Assembly (NCBI GenBank): GCA_019057715.1 | Contig: JAHLWW010000001.1 | Coordinates: forward strand, 1 to 42,855 | Source: Candidatus Jordarchaeum sp. JNZ_1113 | Lineage (GTDB): Archaea > Asgardarchaeota > Jordiarchaeia > Jordiarchaeales > Freyrarchaeaceae | Direction of reading: 5' to 3' | DNA: 42,855 nucleotides | In this document: one piece after another, positions 1 to 8,061 of the stretch | Numbering within the stretch: position 1 is the stretch's first letter | Layout: each line of letters begins with the position of its first letter | Notes under the pieces: model-generated | Databases searched by the model: none | What the model saw: only the letters and a program-made list of their open reading frames with translations | Told to the model about the DNA's origin: nothing | Made by a program: the position numbers and the translations under genes

Positions 1-1
1 G

Positions 2-778
2 GATTGCAGAGAGGCTATTGTTGCCGCTCGTGATTTGGGATTTCCTGTTGTAGTGAGGCGGGAGGCGGGGGGAGGAGGACTTGGAGTGCATCTGGCTCGT
101 GATGAGGATGATGTTAAAAGACTTTTCCATTATTTGTGTAAGGGAGCGTGTAGAGTTATCGTTCAGGAGTACGTCATAGGGGAAGATGTGAGTGCTTCCG
201 TCTTGTGTGATGGTGAAAAAGCTGTTACGTTAACAGTTAACAGGCAGCTGATAGGGGTGCCTTGGCTTGGAGGAAAGGAATTCATTTACTGTGGGAACGT
301 GGTTCCCCACGAGTTGGAGGAGGTTTGTAGGGTTACGGGTAAGGTTGCTGAGGAAATATGCAAGTTTTTAGGGCTTGTAGGCTCTAACGGTGTTGATTTT
401 GTTTTGAGAGAAGGAGAACCTGTCTTCATAGAGGTTAATCCTAGGTTTCAGGGGACTATCGAATGCGTCTCTATGGTGACAGGAATGAATATCGTTGAAA
501 AGCATATTGAAGCGTGTCATGGAGTGCTTCCAGAAAAAGTTACCGTGAAGGAGTTTGCCGCAAAAGGCATAGTGTATGCAAAAGAAAAATCGGTTGTTCC
601 CGACCTTAAAGGATTACCCTGCCTTTACGATATAACAAAGCCAGGAGAAATAGTTGATGCTGGGAGGCCTATATGTAGTATTCAACTAACCGCATCAACT
701 CCGGAACACTGTATAAGGAGACTTAGAGAATTAGCGGAGGTAGTTTATGGGAAATTGGTGCTGATACGGGATGAATGA
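2..778 (+). CDS. ATP-grasp domain protein, COG2232-like (5' partial)
   Basis: The reading frame is open to the left edge (codons from base 2 read DCREAIVAARDLGFPVVVR), so the true start lies outside the window and only the C-terminal part of the gene is present. The visible part is an ATP-grasp fold: the P-loop-like stretch VVVRREAGGGGLGV, the QEYVIGEDVSASV strand that contacts ATP, and the metal-binding EVNPRFQG motif near the middle. ATP-grasp enzymes join a carboxylate to an amine or thiol using ATP. The tail (TIECVSMVTGMNIVEKHIEA) resembles the archaeal COG2232 group of predicted carboligases. I cannot name the substrate. The gene converges on the inositol-phosphate synthase gene with about 20 bases between stops. 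Alternatives are biotin-carboxylase-like or PurK-like enzymes. Confidence 0.75.
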   Translation, partial: DCREAIVAARDLGFPVVVRREAGGGGLGVHLARDEDDVKRLFHYLCKGACRVIVQEYVIGEDVSASVLCDGEKAVTLTVNRQLIGVPWLGGKEFIYCGNVVPHELEEVCRVTGKVAEEICKFLGLVGSNGVDFVLREGEPVFIEVNPRFQGTIECVSMVTGMNIVEKHIEACHGVLPEKVTVKEFAAKGIVYAKEKSVVPDLKGLPCLYDITKPGEIVDAGRPICSIQLTASTPEHCIRRLRELAEVVYGKLVLIRDE

Positions 779-798
779 GTTGATATGTTTATTCGTTT

Positions 799-1878
799 TT
801 ATCGCTCTCTTTTTCCTTCTATGAATTCTTCAACCCACTGGCGGGCTACGCTGTCTGGAACTTGTACTGGAGGATGCTTGAAGGCGTAGGATGACATGCT
901 TATCAATGGACCTGAAATCCCGCGGTCTAGTGCAAGCTTAACTGCCCTGATGACGTCAATGACCACTCCAGCACTGTTTGGTGAGTCCTCGACGACAAGT
1001 TTCACGTCAATTGATATTGGCCTATCACCAAATTTTTTCCCTTCGATTCTTATGTAACAGATTTTTTTGTCTCCGAGAAACGGAACATAGTCTGACGGTC
1101 CTATTCTGACAGGGAACTCGTATGGCACGAGGCTTGTCACGGCTTCAGTTTTGCTTATACGCTTGGTCTTTAGCCTTTCCTCAACGGTCATATTCAGGAA
1201 GTCGGTATCTCCGCCTATGTTTAACTGATACGTGCCTTCTATTTTCACTCCTCTATTTATAAGGAGGTCTACTAATGTTCTATGGAGAATAGTGGCTCCT
1301 ACCTGGCTTTTTATGTCGTCTCCAGCTACAGGTAACCCTGCTTTTTCAAACCTGTCAGCCCATTCCGGGTCTGAAGCGATGAACTCAGGGATACAATTTA
1401 TGAATGCGCACCCGGCATCGAGAGCTGCCTGTGCGTATATCCTAGTTGCTTCATAGCTACCAACCGGAATGAAGTTTATCAGCATCTCAGCCCCAGAGTC
1501 CTGAAGAGCAGATGCAACATCAACTGCTTCAGTTTTGCTCTTGTCATAAGTGTAGAAGGCATCCACCATGTGTGGTGCTACCCCATCAGATATGGGCCCA
1601 GGCAACACTTCTACACCTAACTTTGGAACATCGGCGAACCTTTCAACGCAGTTGGGCTCCGCAAAAATAGCTTCACTAATGTCCCGCCCGATTTTATTCT
1701 TATTAATATCGAAAGCACAGACAAATTCTATGTCTCGGGGATAGTATCCTCCAAAATTAACGTGCATTAGTCCAGGTATCTTATCATCTTTCTTAGCATC
1801 TTTGTAATAGTATACTCCTTGGACTAGTGCTGAGGCACAGTTGCCAAGACCAGCAATAGCCACCTTGATTCTTCCCAA
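799..1878 (-). CDS. ino1: myo-inositol-1-phosphate synthase
   Basis: This 359-residue protein matches the compact archaeal/actinobacterial inositol-3-phosphate synthase, which converts glucose 6-phosphate to 1L-myo-inositol 1-phosphate with bound NAD. The N-terminal NAD site is visible as AGLGNCASALVQG (about residues 9-21). The central catalytic region includes the SQVGATILHRTLVDLL stretch, with the lysine of DDIKSQ just before it, and the C-terminus has the family-typical NSAGVVIDVIRAVKLALDR helix. In archaea the product feeds inositol phospholipids (archaetidylinositol phosphate) or the thermoprotectant di-myo-inositol phosphate; no next-step gene is in the window. The start is a TTG preceded by a GAGGTGG ribosome binding site. 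A TATA-like box at 1951-1958 on the minus strand suggests a single-gene transcript. Confidence 0.93.
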   Translation of the reverse strand: MGRIKVAIAGLGNCASALVQGVYYYKDAKKDDKIPGLMHVNFGGYYPRDIEFVCAFDINKNKIGRDISEAIFAEPNCVERFADVPKLGVEVLPGPISDGVAPHMVDAFYTYDKSKTEAVDVASALQDSGAEMLINFIPVGSYEATRIYAQAALDAGCAFINCIPEFIASDPEWADRFEKAGLPVAGDDIKSQVGATILHRTLVDLLINRGVKIEGTYQLNIGGDTDFLNMTVEERLKTKRISKTEAVTSLVPYEFPVRIGPSDYVPFLGDKKICYIRIEGKKFGDRPISIDVKLVVEDSPNSAGVVIDVIRAVKLALDRGISGPLISMSSYAFKHPPVQVPDSVARQWVEEFIEGKRER

Positions 1879-1950
1879 CAGTTGCCACCTCGCTGAGAAA
1901 GTTTATCACAAACATTAACGAACATAGAGCGCATTATTTAATCAAAAAAA

Positions 1951-1958
1951 TATTTAAA
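1951..1958 (-). promoter_or_regulatory. TATA-like box upstream of ino1
   Basis: On the minus strand the bases read TTTAAATA inside an AT-rich stretch, about 73 bases before the TTG start of ino1. With the usual archaeal spacing of about 25 bases the transcript would begin near 1927, giving a leader of roughly 48 bases that carries the GAGGTGG ribosome binding site. This is inferred from sequence alone. Confidence 0.4.
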
Positions 1959-2083
1959 CGCCAACGAAGCTGAAGCTATATTGGAAGACGTTATTTTTAA
2001 AAGTTTTTCTTTTTGCATTTAACGTAAAACAAAATAAGGGAAAGTTGAAGCTTTAAATTAATGAGGACGTAAGCTTGCGGGTT

Positions 2084-4084
2084 CTATATTTTTGTGGCTA
2101 TTTCTGTCGCTTCTCTGATGGCTTCTAGCGCCTTCCTAGGGTTTATACAATCACCCACAGCGTAAACTTCAGCAACCTTTCCTTCGAGTTGCTTTATGAG
2201 CTCATTGTTCGGCTCAGCGCCTACCGCTATTACCACGGTGTCTGCTTCGAAGAACTGCTCTCCATTGTTGACGATTACGCCCTCATCCGTTATTTCATCT
2301 ACTCTGGCGTTTGTCACTATTCGCACTCCTCGTAGCTCTAAGCTTTGCCTAATTGTCCATCTTGTTGTTAGTCCTATGTCTCTTCCTATTCGTTCCATCA
2401 TTTCGACGATAACTACATCTCTGCTTTTCCTTAGGAGCTTTAAAGCTCTCTCGGGCGACAGCGCTCTTCTTTCGAGGAGGAACACCATTGTTTCAGCGTC
2501 TATTGAGCCTTCATCGGTCAGATATAGGGCCGTTTCGCATCCGACCCCTCCGCCTCCAACAATAACAACTTTTTCTCCAACGTCAACTTTTCCAGCGAGT
2601 ACATCATGGGCGTAAACCACGTTTTTTCTTTCTATTCCGGGGATCTTTGGCCTTATAGGCCTAGCTCCTGTTGCGACTACTACGACGTCTGGCTTCACTT
2701 CATTAACCAGTTCAGGAGTGACCTCTGTTCTAAAAACCACTTTTATTCCGAGCTTCTCTATCTGTCTGCAGAGGTAATCCACGAAAGTTTTAAACTCTCT
2801 TCGCTCCTTGGGTGCGCTTGCCAAAAGTAGTTGGCCGCCTAGCCTGTCCGTTTTCTCGTATATTGTGACGTCGTGCCCTCTCTTCTTCAGTATTATTGCC
2901 GCCTGCATTCCTGCTGGTCCTCCTCCGGCAACGAGAACCTTTTTCGGCTTCACTGCAGGTTTGAGTTCGAGTTTCTTCTCTCTTCCCGCAGCAGGATTAA
3001 CAAGGCAGGTGACTGGTTGCAACATGAAAACACTATCGAAGCACCCCTGTGTGCAAGCGATGCATGGCCTTATCTCGTCGAACCTTCCTTCAGCAGCTTT
3101 TACAACAAATTCAGGGTCTGCTAAGAGCCCTCTGGCTATTCCAACTAGGTCAGCCTTCTTACGTCTAAGGATACGCTCTGCGAGTAATGGGTCGTTTATT
3201 CTGTTGCAGGCTATTACTGGTATTCCAACTGCGTCCTTTATGTTCTCAGCCAAGTATATGTAGGCTCCTCTTGGAACGTTCATGGTTAACTGGGGGATTG
3301 TGGTTTCATGCCATCCTCCAGTTACGTTTATAATGTCTACTCCAGCGTCTTCAAGTTTGGCTGCGAATACCTTTGCCTCGTGGAAGTCATTGCTTCCCTC
3401 CATGAAGTCGTCTCCGCTGACCCTAAATATAATGGGGAAGTTCGCTCCTACTTTTTCTCTTACGCGTTCTATTACTTCAAGGGCAAACGTCATCCGTTGC
3501 CTTAGGTTTCCTCCGTACTTGTCTGTCCTTCTATTCGTTAGCGGGGAGAGGAACTGTCCTATGAGGTATCCGGCTGACGAGATTATTTCGACGGCGTCGA
3601 AACCTGCCTCCTTAGCTCTTCTTGCAGCTTCACCGTAGTCTTCAATCGTTTGCTCGATTTCTTCTATTGTCATTCTTTTCGGGATTTCCCTCGTCAACTT
3701 AGACATTATAGAGGACGGTGCATGAGCCTTGTCCCCTATAATCATGGAAAAAGCATACCTTCCAGAGTGATAAAGTTGAGCCGCAATTTTAGCTCCGTAA
3801 CTTTTAACTGATGAGGCAAGCCCTTTCAGGCCGGGAATGAATCTATCGTCGGAAATGCCTATCATTGATGGAGCACCCATAGCATACTTGTTTATGTAGC
3901 ATCCGCCGACTATTATTAGGCCAACTTGGTTTTTCGCTCTTTCAACATAGAAATCTACCAGTTTTTCGGTCACATGACCGTTTTCGCAGTAGCCTAGGTG
4001 CATTGCTGGCATTACCACTCGGTTGCGTAGTGTCATCCCCCTTATTGTTATAGGCTCCAGAAGTTTTTCAAGTTTAAAAGACAC
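2084..4084 (-). CDS. NADH:flavin oxidoreductase / 2,4-dienoyl-CoA reductase-like Fe-S flavoprotein
   Basis: A 666-residue protein with the FadH / bile-acid BaiCD architecture: an N-terminal old-yellow-enzyme TIM barrel binding FMN (LLEPITIRGMTLRNRVVMPAM, AQLYHSGRYA, SPLTNRRTDKYGG), a 4Fe-4S site CIACTQGC followed eleven residues later by C in VTCLVNP, then a C-terminal FAD/NAD module (VLVAGGGPAGMQAA, later VVIVGGGGVGCETAL). Such enzymes reduce activated C=C bonds with NAD(P)H by passing electrons through FAD, Fe-S and FMN; the substrate here is unknown. The frame is open 16 codons further up to an ATG at 4132. I prefer GTG at 4084 because GGTGAT lies just before it at correct spacing, and because the upstream ATG falls inside a TATA-like box. 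It is divergent from pdxS. Confidence 0.88.
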   Translation of the reverse strand: MSFKLEKLLEPITIRGMTLRNRVVMPAMHLGYCENGHVTEKLVDFYVERAKNQVGLIIVGGCYINKYAMGAPSMIGISDDRFIPGLKGLASSVKSYGAKIAAQLYHSGRYAFSMIIGDKAHAPSSIMSKLTREIPKRMTIEEIEQTIEDYGEAARRAKEAGFDAVEIISSAGYLIGQFLSPLTNRRTDKYGGNLRQRMTFALEVIERVREKVGANFPIIFRVSGDDFMEGSNDFHEAKVFAAKLEDAGVDIINVTGGWHETTIPQLTMNVPRGAYIYLAENIKDAVGIPVIACNRINDPLLAERILRRKKADLVGIARGLLADPEFVVKAAEGRFDEIRPCIACTQGCFDSVFMLQPVTCLVNPAAGREKKLELKPAVKPKKVLVAGGGPAGMQAAIILKKRGHDVTIYEKTDRLGGQLLLASAPKERREFKTFVDYLCRQIEKLGIKVVFRTEVTPELVNEVKPDVVVVATGARPIRPKIPGIERKNVVYAHDVLAGKVDVGEKVVIVGGGGVGCETALYLTDEGSIDAETMVFLLERRALSPERALKLLRKSRDVVIVEMMERIGRDIGLTTRWTIRQSLELRGVRIVTNARVDEITDEGVIVNNGEQFFEADTVVIAVGAEPNNELIKQLEGKVAEVYAVGDCINPRKALEAIREATEIATKI

Positions 4085-4130
4085 ACCTATCACCTTTTTG
4101 TCAATTTTGGTCAATAATTTACGGAGACGC

Positions 4131-4138
4131 ATATTTAA
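4131..4138 (-). promoter_or_regulatory. TATA-like box of the flavoprotein gene
   Basis: The minus strand reads TTAAATAT here, 47 to 54 bases before the preferred GTG start at 4084. Normal spacing would place the transcript start near 4107-4110, leaving a short leader with the GGTGAT ribosome binding site. This supports the downstream start over the ATG at 4132. Confidence 0.4.
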
Positions 4139-4172
4139 GGCTTCATCAATAGAAGTGTGGATTATAGGGAAA

Positions 4173-4184
4173 GATATATTAAAG
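4173..4184 (+). promoter_or_regulatory. TATA-like box of pdxS-pdxT
   Basis: GATATATTAAAG lies about 50 bases before the pdxS ATG. The expected transcript start is near 4203, which gives a short leader containing the GGAGGA ribosome binding site at 4219-4224. The flavoprotein promoter sits about 40 bases away in the opposite direction, so the two transcripts leave from one compact divergent region. Confidence 0.45.
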
Positions 4185-4230
4185 AAACATCTTTAGTAAA
4201 GATGAAAATTGAATAATTGGAGGAAAAGCC

Positions 4231-5136
4231 ATGAAGGCCAGTGTTGGAACAATATGCGTGAAGAGAGGGTTCATGAAAATGCAGAAGCACGGCGTCATAA
4301 TGGATGTTACTAGCGTTGAGCAGGCGCAGATTGCTGAGGATGCAGGAGCGGTTGCAGTAATGGCCCTAGACAAGTTGCCTTATGACGTCAGAAAGGCGGG
4401 GGGTGTTGCTAGGACGGCTGGCCTGAAGGTTATAGAGGAAATAATGGATCATGTTTCGATACCGGTCATGGCTAAGTGCAGAATTGGACATGTCTATGAG
4501 GCAAGGGTACTGGAGGAGTTGGGTGTTGATGCTATAGATGAATCCGAAGTTTTAACTCCAGCTGATGAGAAGAGGCATATTTGGAAGTGGGACTTTAAGG
4601 TTCCATTCGTAAATGGTGCGAGGGATCTCGGTGAGGCTTTACGAAGAATAGAGGAAGGAGCTTCCATGATAAGAACGAAGGGGGAGGCGGGAACGGGTAA
4701 TGTTGCTGAGGCTGTGCGCCACATGAAACTTGTGAGGAGTGAAATAAGAAGGGTGAGAGCTGTAGTTGAGGAGGAGGACTGGCAGGAGATCGTTGCTTTG
4801 GCTCGTGAGTTTAGGGTTTCCTATCAACTGGTTTACGAGGTCGGAAGGCTTGGAAGGCTGCCTGTTGTTAACTTTGCTGCTGGCGGCATAGCTACTCCTG
4901 CTGATGCCGCTTTGATGATGTCACTTGGTTGCGATGGAATATTTGTTGGGTCAGGGATCTTTAAGTCTGAGGATCCTATGGAGCGGGCAAGGGCAATAGT
5001 TTTAGCGACGTCATTTTGGGATGACCCGGAGATTGTGGCTGAAGCCCAGAGGATGATAGATGAAAGAAAGTCCATGATTGGCATCGGCGTCAGTGAGCTC
5101 GAGCTGAAAATGCAAGAAAGGGGGGCTGAAGCGTGA
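4231..5136 (+). CDS. pdxS: pyridoxal 5'-phosphate synthase, lyase subunit PdxS
   Basis: PdxS builds PLP from ribose 5-phosphate, glyceraldehyde 3-phosphate and ammonia in the DXP-independent route. The 301-residue protein has all key residues of the (beta/alpha)8 barrel: Asp25 in [12 protein letters not shown], Lys82 in VMAKCRIGH (Schiff base with the pentose) and Lys150 in [11 protein letters not shown] (second lysine), plus the [12 protein letters not shown] and the C-terminal [12 protein letters not shown] phosphate-binding strands. The start ATG is preceded by GGAGGA at good spacing. It overlaps pdxT by four bases (GTGA), so the two subunits are translationally coupled and made in equal amounts for the 12+12 complex. 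PLP from this enzyme is needed by the PLP decarboxylase at 18304. Confidence 0.97.
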   Translation: MKASVGTICVKRGFMKMQKHGVIMDVTSVEQAQIAEDAGAVAVMALDKLPYDVRKAGGVARTAGLKVIEEIMDHVSIPVMAKCRIGHVYEARVLEELGVDAIDESEVLTPADEKRHIWKWDFKVPFVNGARDLGEALRRIEEGASMIRTKGEAGTGNVAEAVRHMKLVRSEIRRVRAVVEEEDWQEIVALAREFRVSYQLVYEVGRLGRLPVVNFAAGGIATPADAALMMSLGCDGIFVGSGIFKSEDPMERARAIVLATSFWDDPEIVAEAQRMIDERKSMIGIGVSELELKMQERGAEA

Positions 5137-5741
5137 GAAGCATTAAAGTTGGTGTACTTGGATTTCAAGGAGCGATCGAGGAACACGTAGATATCACGAG
5201 AAGAGCGCTTAAAGAAGCGGGGCTGAGTGGAGAAGTTAATGTTGTGAGGAGACTGGAGGAAGTTGAAGTTTTGGATGGACTGATAATTCCTGGTGGAGAG
5301 AGCACAGTGATAGGCAGTATGATGGAACGCACGGGTATAATGGATTATTTAAGGCGAACAAGGGGGAAATTTCCCGTTTTTGGAACTTGTGCGGGCATGA
5401 TTGTGTTATCGAGAAAGGTAAAGGATAGAGTATTAGGTGATACTAATCAGCCAACCGCAGGGATACTTGACGTCTCCGTTGAAAGGAACTCCTTTGGAAG
5501 GCAAGGAGACTCCTTTGAAACTGAGCTAGAAATACCAGCGATTGGCGGTCTTTATAGGGGCGTCTTCATTAGGGCACCCATAATATTAGATGTAGGAAGC
5601 GAAGTCGAAGTTTTATGTAGATTGAATGGAAGAATAGTAGCGGTGCAGCAAGAAAAAATAATGGCCACAGCATTCCACCCCGAACTAACAGACGACCCGA
5701 GAATTCACATCTTCTTCATCAAGAAAATAATTTCAGATTAA
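5133..5741 (+). CDS. pdxT: pyridoxal 5'-phosphate synthase, glutaminase subunit PdxT
   Basis: PdxT hydrolyses glutamine and channels ammonia to PdxS. It is a class I glutamine amidotransferase of 202 residues with the Cys86 nucleophile in FGTCAGMI, the His182/Glu184 pair in AFHPELTDD, and the family motif PGGESTVI at about 53-60. Translation starts at a GTG that overlaps the pdxS stop codon. A slightly longer central segment ([18 protein letters not shown]) matches PdxT rather than HisH. No clear terminator follows. Confidence 0.96.
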   Translation: MRSIKVGVLGFQGAIEEHVDITRRALKEAGLSGEVNVVRRLEEVEVLDGLIIPGGESTVIGSMMERTGIMDYLRRTRGKFPVFGTCAGMIVLSRKVKDRVLGDTNQPTAGILDVSVERNSFGRQGDSFETELEIPAIGGLYRGVFIRAPIILDVGSEVEVLCRLNGRIVAVQQEKIMATAFHPELTDDPRIHIFFIKKIISD

Positions 5742-6040
5742 AAGTCGTCAGCAGTTTTAAGATAAAAAGTTAATTTCGAATTTTCTTGCCAAATCTGTTT
5801 GCATACGGCTTTAGGGAGTATTAGATAGTGTTAGTGGTTGAGTAATCAAAAGAAAGGAACGAAGTTGTCTGTAAAATCGTCAATGAACTAGGAGAGAAAC
5901 AGGGATTAAATTAGGTGTTAACATGTGGCAACGTAGAGTTGCTTGTTTAAGGTCTTCCTGAAAAAGAGGGGGTCTACGTAATTTTTATTGGTATATTTTG
6001 TTTTTTTGTTTTTGACGTGAGACTAGAGGTTGGTGGGTTT
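5742..6040. other. Non-coding gap with possible decayed coding remnant
   Basis: About 300 bases separate pdxT from the next gene. I find no RNA gene and no credible intact ORF. In the frame of the downstream gene, bases of roughly 5870-6016 translate to protein-like fragments (KIVNELGEKQGLN, VLTCGNVELLV, GLPEKEGVYVIFI) separated by stop codons, which could be a worn-out gene or chance. The right end holds a TATA-like box at 5992-5999 and T-rich DNA. Confidence 0.35.
5992..5999 (+). promoter_or_regulatory. TATA-like box of the hydrogenase-protease gene
   Basis: TATATTTT is followed about 25 bases later by GTGAGACTAGAGG. A transcript starting near 6020 would begin at or after the GTG at 6017 and would carry the GAGGTTGGTGGG ribosome binding site. 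This argues for the TTG start at 6041. Confidence 0.35.
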
Positions 6041-6499
6041 TTGCGTAAGGTTTTCGTTATAGGTGTAGGAAATTATCTTTTGGGAGATGAAGGAGTGGGG
6101 ATTCATATTGTAAACAGGATGAAGGAGCACTCGTTACCTGAAAAAGTGGAAGTTGTTGATGGAGGAGTGGGAGGCTTGTTTTTACTGGAGTTTCTTGAAA
6201 AGGCTGAAAAAGTTATTCTTGTGGATGCAGTTTTAGGTGGCGGGAAGCCCGGTGATGTATACATTGTTAACTCTGAAGAGCTTGAGAGGAGTAAGATTAA
6301 GAGCTTGTCGTCTTTGCATGATATGACTGTCCAATTACTGGTGAAGGTTGCTAAGGAATTGAATGTTTTACCTAAACTGTTCTTGGTTGGGGTTGAACCA
6401 AAAAACTACAGTGAAATAGGAGACGCTCTTTCGCGAGAAGTGGAGGAAGCTATACCAAAAGTCATAGAAACAGTCTTTAGGCTTATTAATGATTGTTGA
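6041..6499 (+). CDS. Hydrogenase maturation endopeptidase (HycI/HyaD family)
   Basis: This enzyme family clips the C-terminal tail from the large subunit of NiFe hydrogenases after nickel insertion. The 152-residue protein has the GVGNYLLGDEGVGIHIV N-terminus with the metal-binding Glu, the VVDGGVGGLFLLEFLE strand, the central Asp in VILVDAVLGGGKPGD, and the His of LHDMTVQ, matching the three nickel ligands of HybD. The GVEPKNYSEIGDALS stretch is also typical. The frame is open to a GTG at 6017, but I chose TTG 6041: it has GGTTGGTGGG just upstream and starts directly at the family N-terminus. No hydrogenase subunit is present in the window, so the client protein is elsewhere. The next gene follows closely and may be co-transcribed. 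Confidence 0.88.
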   Translation: MRKVFVIGVGNYLLGDEGVGIHIVNRMKEHSLPEKVEVVDGGVGGLFLLEFLEKAEKVILVDAVLGGGKPGDVYIVNSEELERSKIKSLSSLHDMTVQLLVKVAKELNVLPKLFLVGVEPKNYSEIGDALSREVEEAIPKVIETVFRLINDC

Positions 6500-6523
6500 A
6501 CAAGAAAAGGGAAGGGATAAGAA

Positions 6524-7315
6524 TTGAGAGGACCTTTTGCAATGAAGATCCATAATGCCTCTGAGGAGCGAGAAAGCAATCTCGTGTTGGCTTTAGATGT
6601 TTCAACCAAGGTTAAGGATGAAAGAGATATTCGTGAGCTTTGCGGAAGAGCTAAGACCATTTTGGATGATACTGAAAGATTCATAGCGGGCTTAAAAGTG
6701 AATTTTCAGCTTCTGCTTCCTTTAGGTTTGTATGGTTATCTGCAAGAGGTGCTGGATGCCGCTAGGGCGTATGGCTTACCGACGATCATGGACTGCAAAA
6801 TAAATGACGTTGAACATACTAACAGGTGGGCTGCTACTCATTTTTTTGATGCGGGGTTTGATGCTTTAACTGCAAACCCCTTCGCTGGTTGGGAGGGAGG
6901 ATTAAAAGGAGTATTCGATGAGGCAAGGAGACGCGAAAAGGGAGTCATACTTTTGGTTTACATGTCACATCACAGTGCTGAAGAAAACTATGGACGAGAA
7001 ATAGTATTAAGTGACGGCAAGGTAAAGCCTTGCTACAGGTTTTTCGCGGAGAAAGCAGTTGAGTGGGGCGCCGATGGCGTCGTGGTGGGAGCCACGAGAC
7101 CAAATGTGATAAGTGAAGTGAGAAAAATGCTACCTAAAGATGTGCTCATATTTAGTCCTGGGGTCGCTATTCAAGGAGGAGACGTCGAGACAGTTTTTAG
7201 GGCAGGAGCTGACTACGCAATAGTTGGACGCATAATATGTGAGGCGAAAAAACCTGGGGAAACCGCTAAGTGGTACGTAGAAAGAATTAAAAGTGTTTTA
7301 CGAGACAGAGGTTAG
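6524..7315 (+). CDS. pyrF: Orotidine 5'-phosphate decarboxylase
   Basis: PyrF decarboxylates OMP to UMP, the last step of pyrimidine synthesis. The 263-residue protein has the family pattern: LVLALDVS at the first strand, the Lys of IAGLKVNF, the catalytic D-x-K-x-x-D set (Asp90, Lys92, Asp95 in IMDCKINDVEHTNR), the SPGVAIQGGD phosphate-binding turn and the VGRIICEAKKPGE arginine. It is somewhat longer than the common archaeal enzyme, with an insert around YMSHHSAEENYGREIVLSDG. The TTG at 6524 has a GGAAGGGA site upstream; an ATG at 6542 preceded by GAGG is nearly as good. Its stop codon overlaps that of the next, convergent gene by four bases. Confidence 0.88.
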   Translation: MRGPFAMKIHNASEERESNLVLALDVSTKVKDERDIRELCGRAKTILDDTERFIAGLKVNFQLLLPLGLYGYLQEVLDAARAYGLPTIMDCKINDVEHTNRWAATHFFDAGFDALTANPFAGWEGGLKGVFDEARRREKGVILLVYMSHHSAEENYGREIVLSDGKVKPCYRFFAEKAVEWGADGVVVGATRPNVISEVRKMLPKDVLIFSPGVAIQGGDVETVFRAGADYAIVGRIICEAKKPGETAKWYVERIKSVLRDRG

Positions 7316-7818
7316 CGTTCCCCGAGTCCTTTGAGTTTTTTTATCATATTTTCAAGTAATTTTTCAAGTTGAGGATACGTTTTTTCGAAGAGTTCGGTCC
7401 GCCTTTTTGCAGCTTTAACGCCTTCCATGACTTTCAGTACCGCAGAGAACTGCTCTTCAACTCTATTAGCCAGATCCCTTTCTAGGAGGGCTGAGCTTTT
7501 CATGTCGATCAAGTCTTCTATGGCATGTTTAAGGTAGAAAGCGGCATCTTCAACGCTGTCCGCCTCAAGGACTTGCCTAACCCAGAACAAATGAGCTTCA
7601 AACTCACTAATAACTTTTTTACGTGCTTGAATGTAGTCTCTTAGATCATCCAAGTAGGTCAGTATAGTATCCCAGAGAGCATTATACCCGTCAACCAAGT
7701 CCCCGCACCAATCTTCCACTTCTGGCTCGCCACCAATAACGCTTTTTATATAATCCTTGCAAAGCTTAAGGTACTCCTTTACCTCTCTTTTCACGTCACT
7801 CAGCATTTCTTCAAGCAT
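7312..7818 (-). CDS. Hypothetical all-helical acidic protein
   Basis: I do not recognise this 168-residue protein. It is rich in Glu, Lys and Leu, with long helical stretches and no signal peptide or membrane segment, and the C-terminal 60 residues (from about VEEQFSAVLKVMEG on) have heptad-like spacing that suggests a coiled coil. Two Trp residues and single Cys residues near the N-terminus form no metal motif. The ATG has a GGGAGG site upstream and an AAATATAAG TATA-like box about 45 bases before it, so it looks expressed as a single gene. Its stop overlaps the pyrF stop in a TTAG quartet. Confidence 0.65.
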   Translation of the reverse strand: MLEEMLSDVKREVKEYLKLCKDYIKSVIGGEPEVEDWCGDLVDGYNALWDTILTYLDDLRDYIQARKKVISEFEAHLFWVRQVLEADSVEDAAFYLKHAIEDLIDMKSSALLERDLANRVEEQFSAVLKVMEGVKAAKRRTELFEKTYPQLEKLLENMIKKLKGLGER

Positions 7819-7855
7819 GCTTCCTCCCCGAAAACCTCCCTTTTCCCGTTCACTC

Positions 7856-7866
7856 CGCTTATATTT
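7856..7866 (-). promoter_or_regulatory. TATA-like box of the helical protein gene
   Basis: The minus strand reads AAATATAAGCG, about 40-48 bases before the ATG at 7818. This fits a short leader with the GGGAGG ribosome binding site. Confidence 0.35.
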
Positions 7867-8061
7867 ACAGTAATTTTCTTCTAAAAATATTATCTTCTTA
7901 CCTTTTCAGCCACCAGAGGCAGTAATGATTCTTTAATTATCGGGGGAACATAGACTTATCAACTCTTAAAAATCATCAAAAAAATTATCTACGAGTTTTG
8001 TCTTTTTTGAACAGGTAGTTGGAGTCTGCATATTTGAAAAGATTGTGAGGGAGGCGGCTGA

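Noticed and set aside
2808-3263. Long plus-strand open frame inside the minus-strand flavoprotein gene
   Set aside because: It is a mirror of a well-conserved coding region, has low-complexity Ser/Pro/Ala composition and no ribosome binding site. Similar antisense frames at 13244-13699, 16860-17309 and 18669-19148 were dropped for the same reason.
5860-6016. Protein-like fragments with stop codons upstream of the hydrogenase protease gene, considered as a pseudogene
   Set aside because: The fragments are short, match no family I recognise, and could be chance in AT-rich DNA. I only note them in the gap entry.
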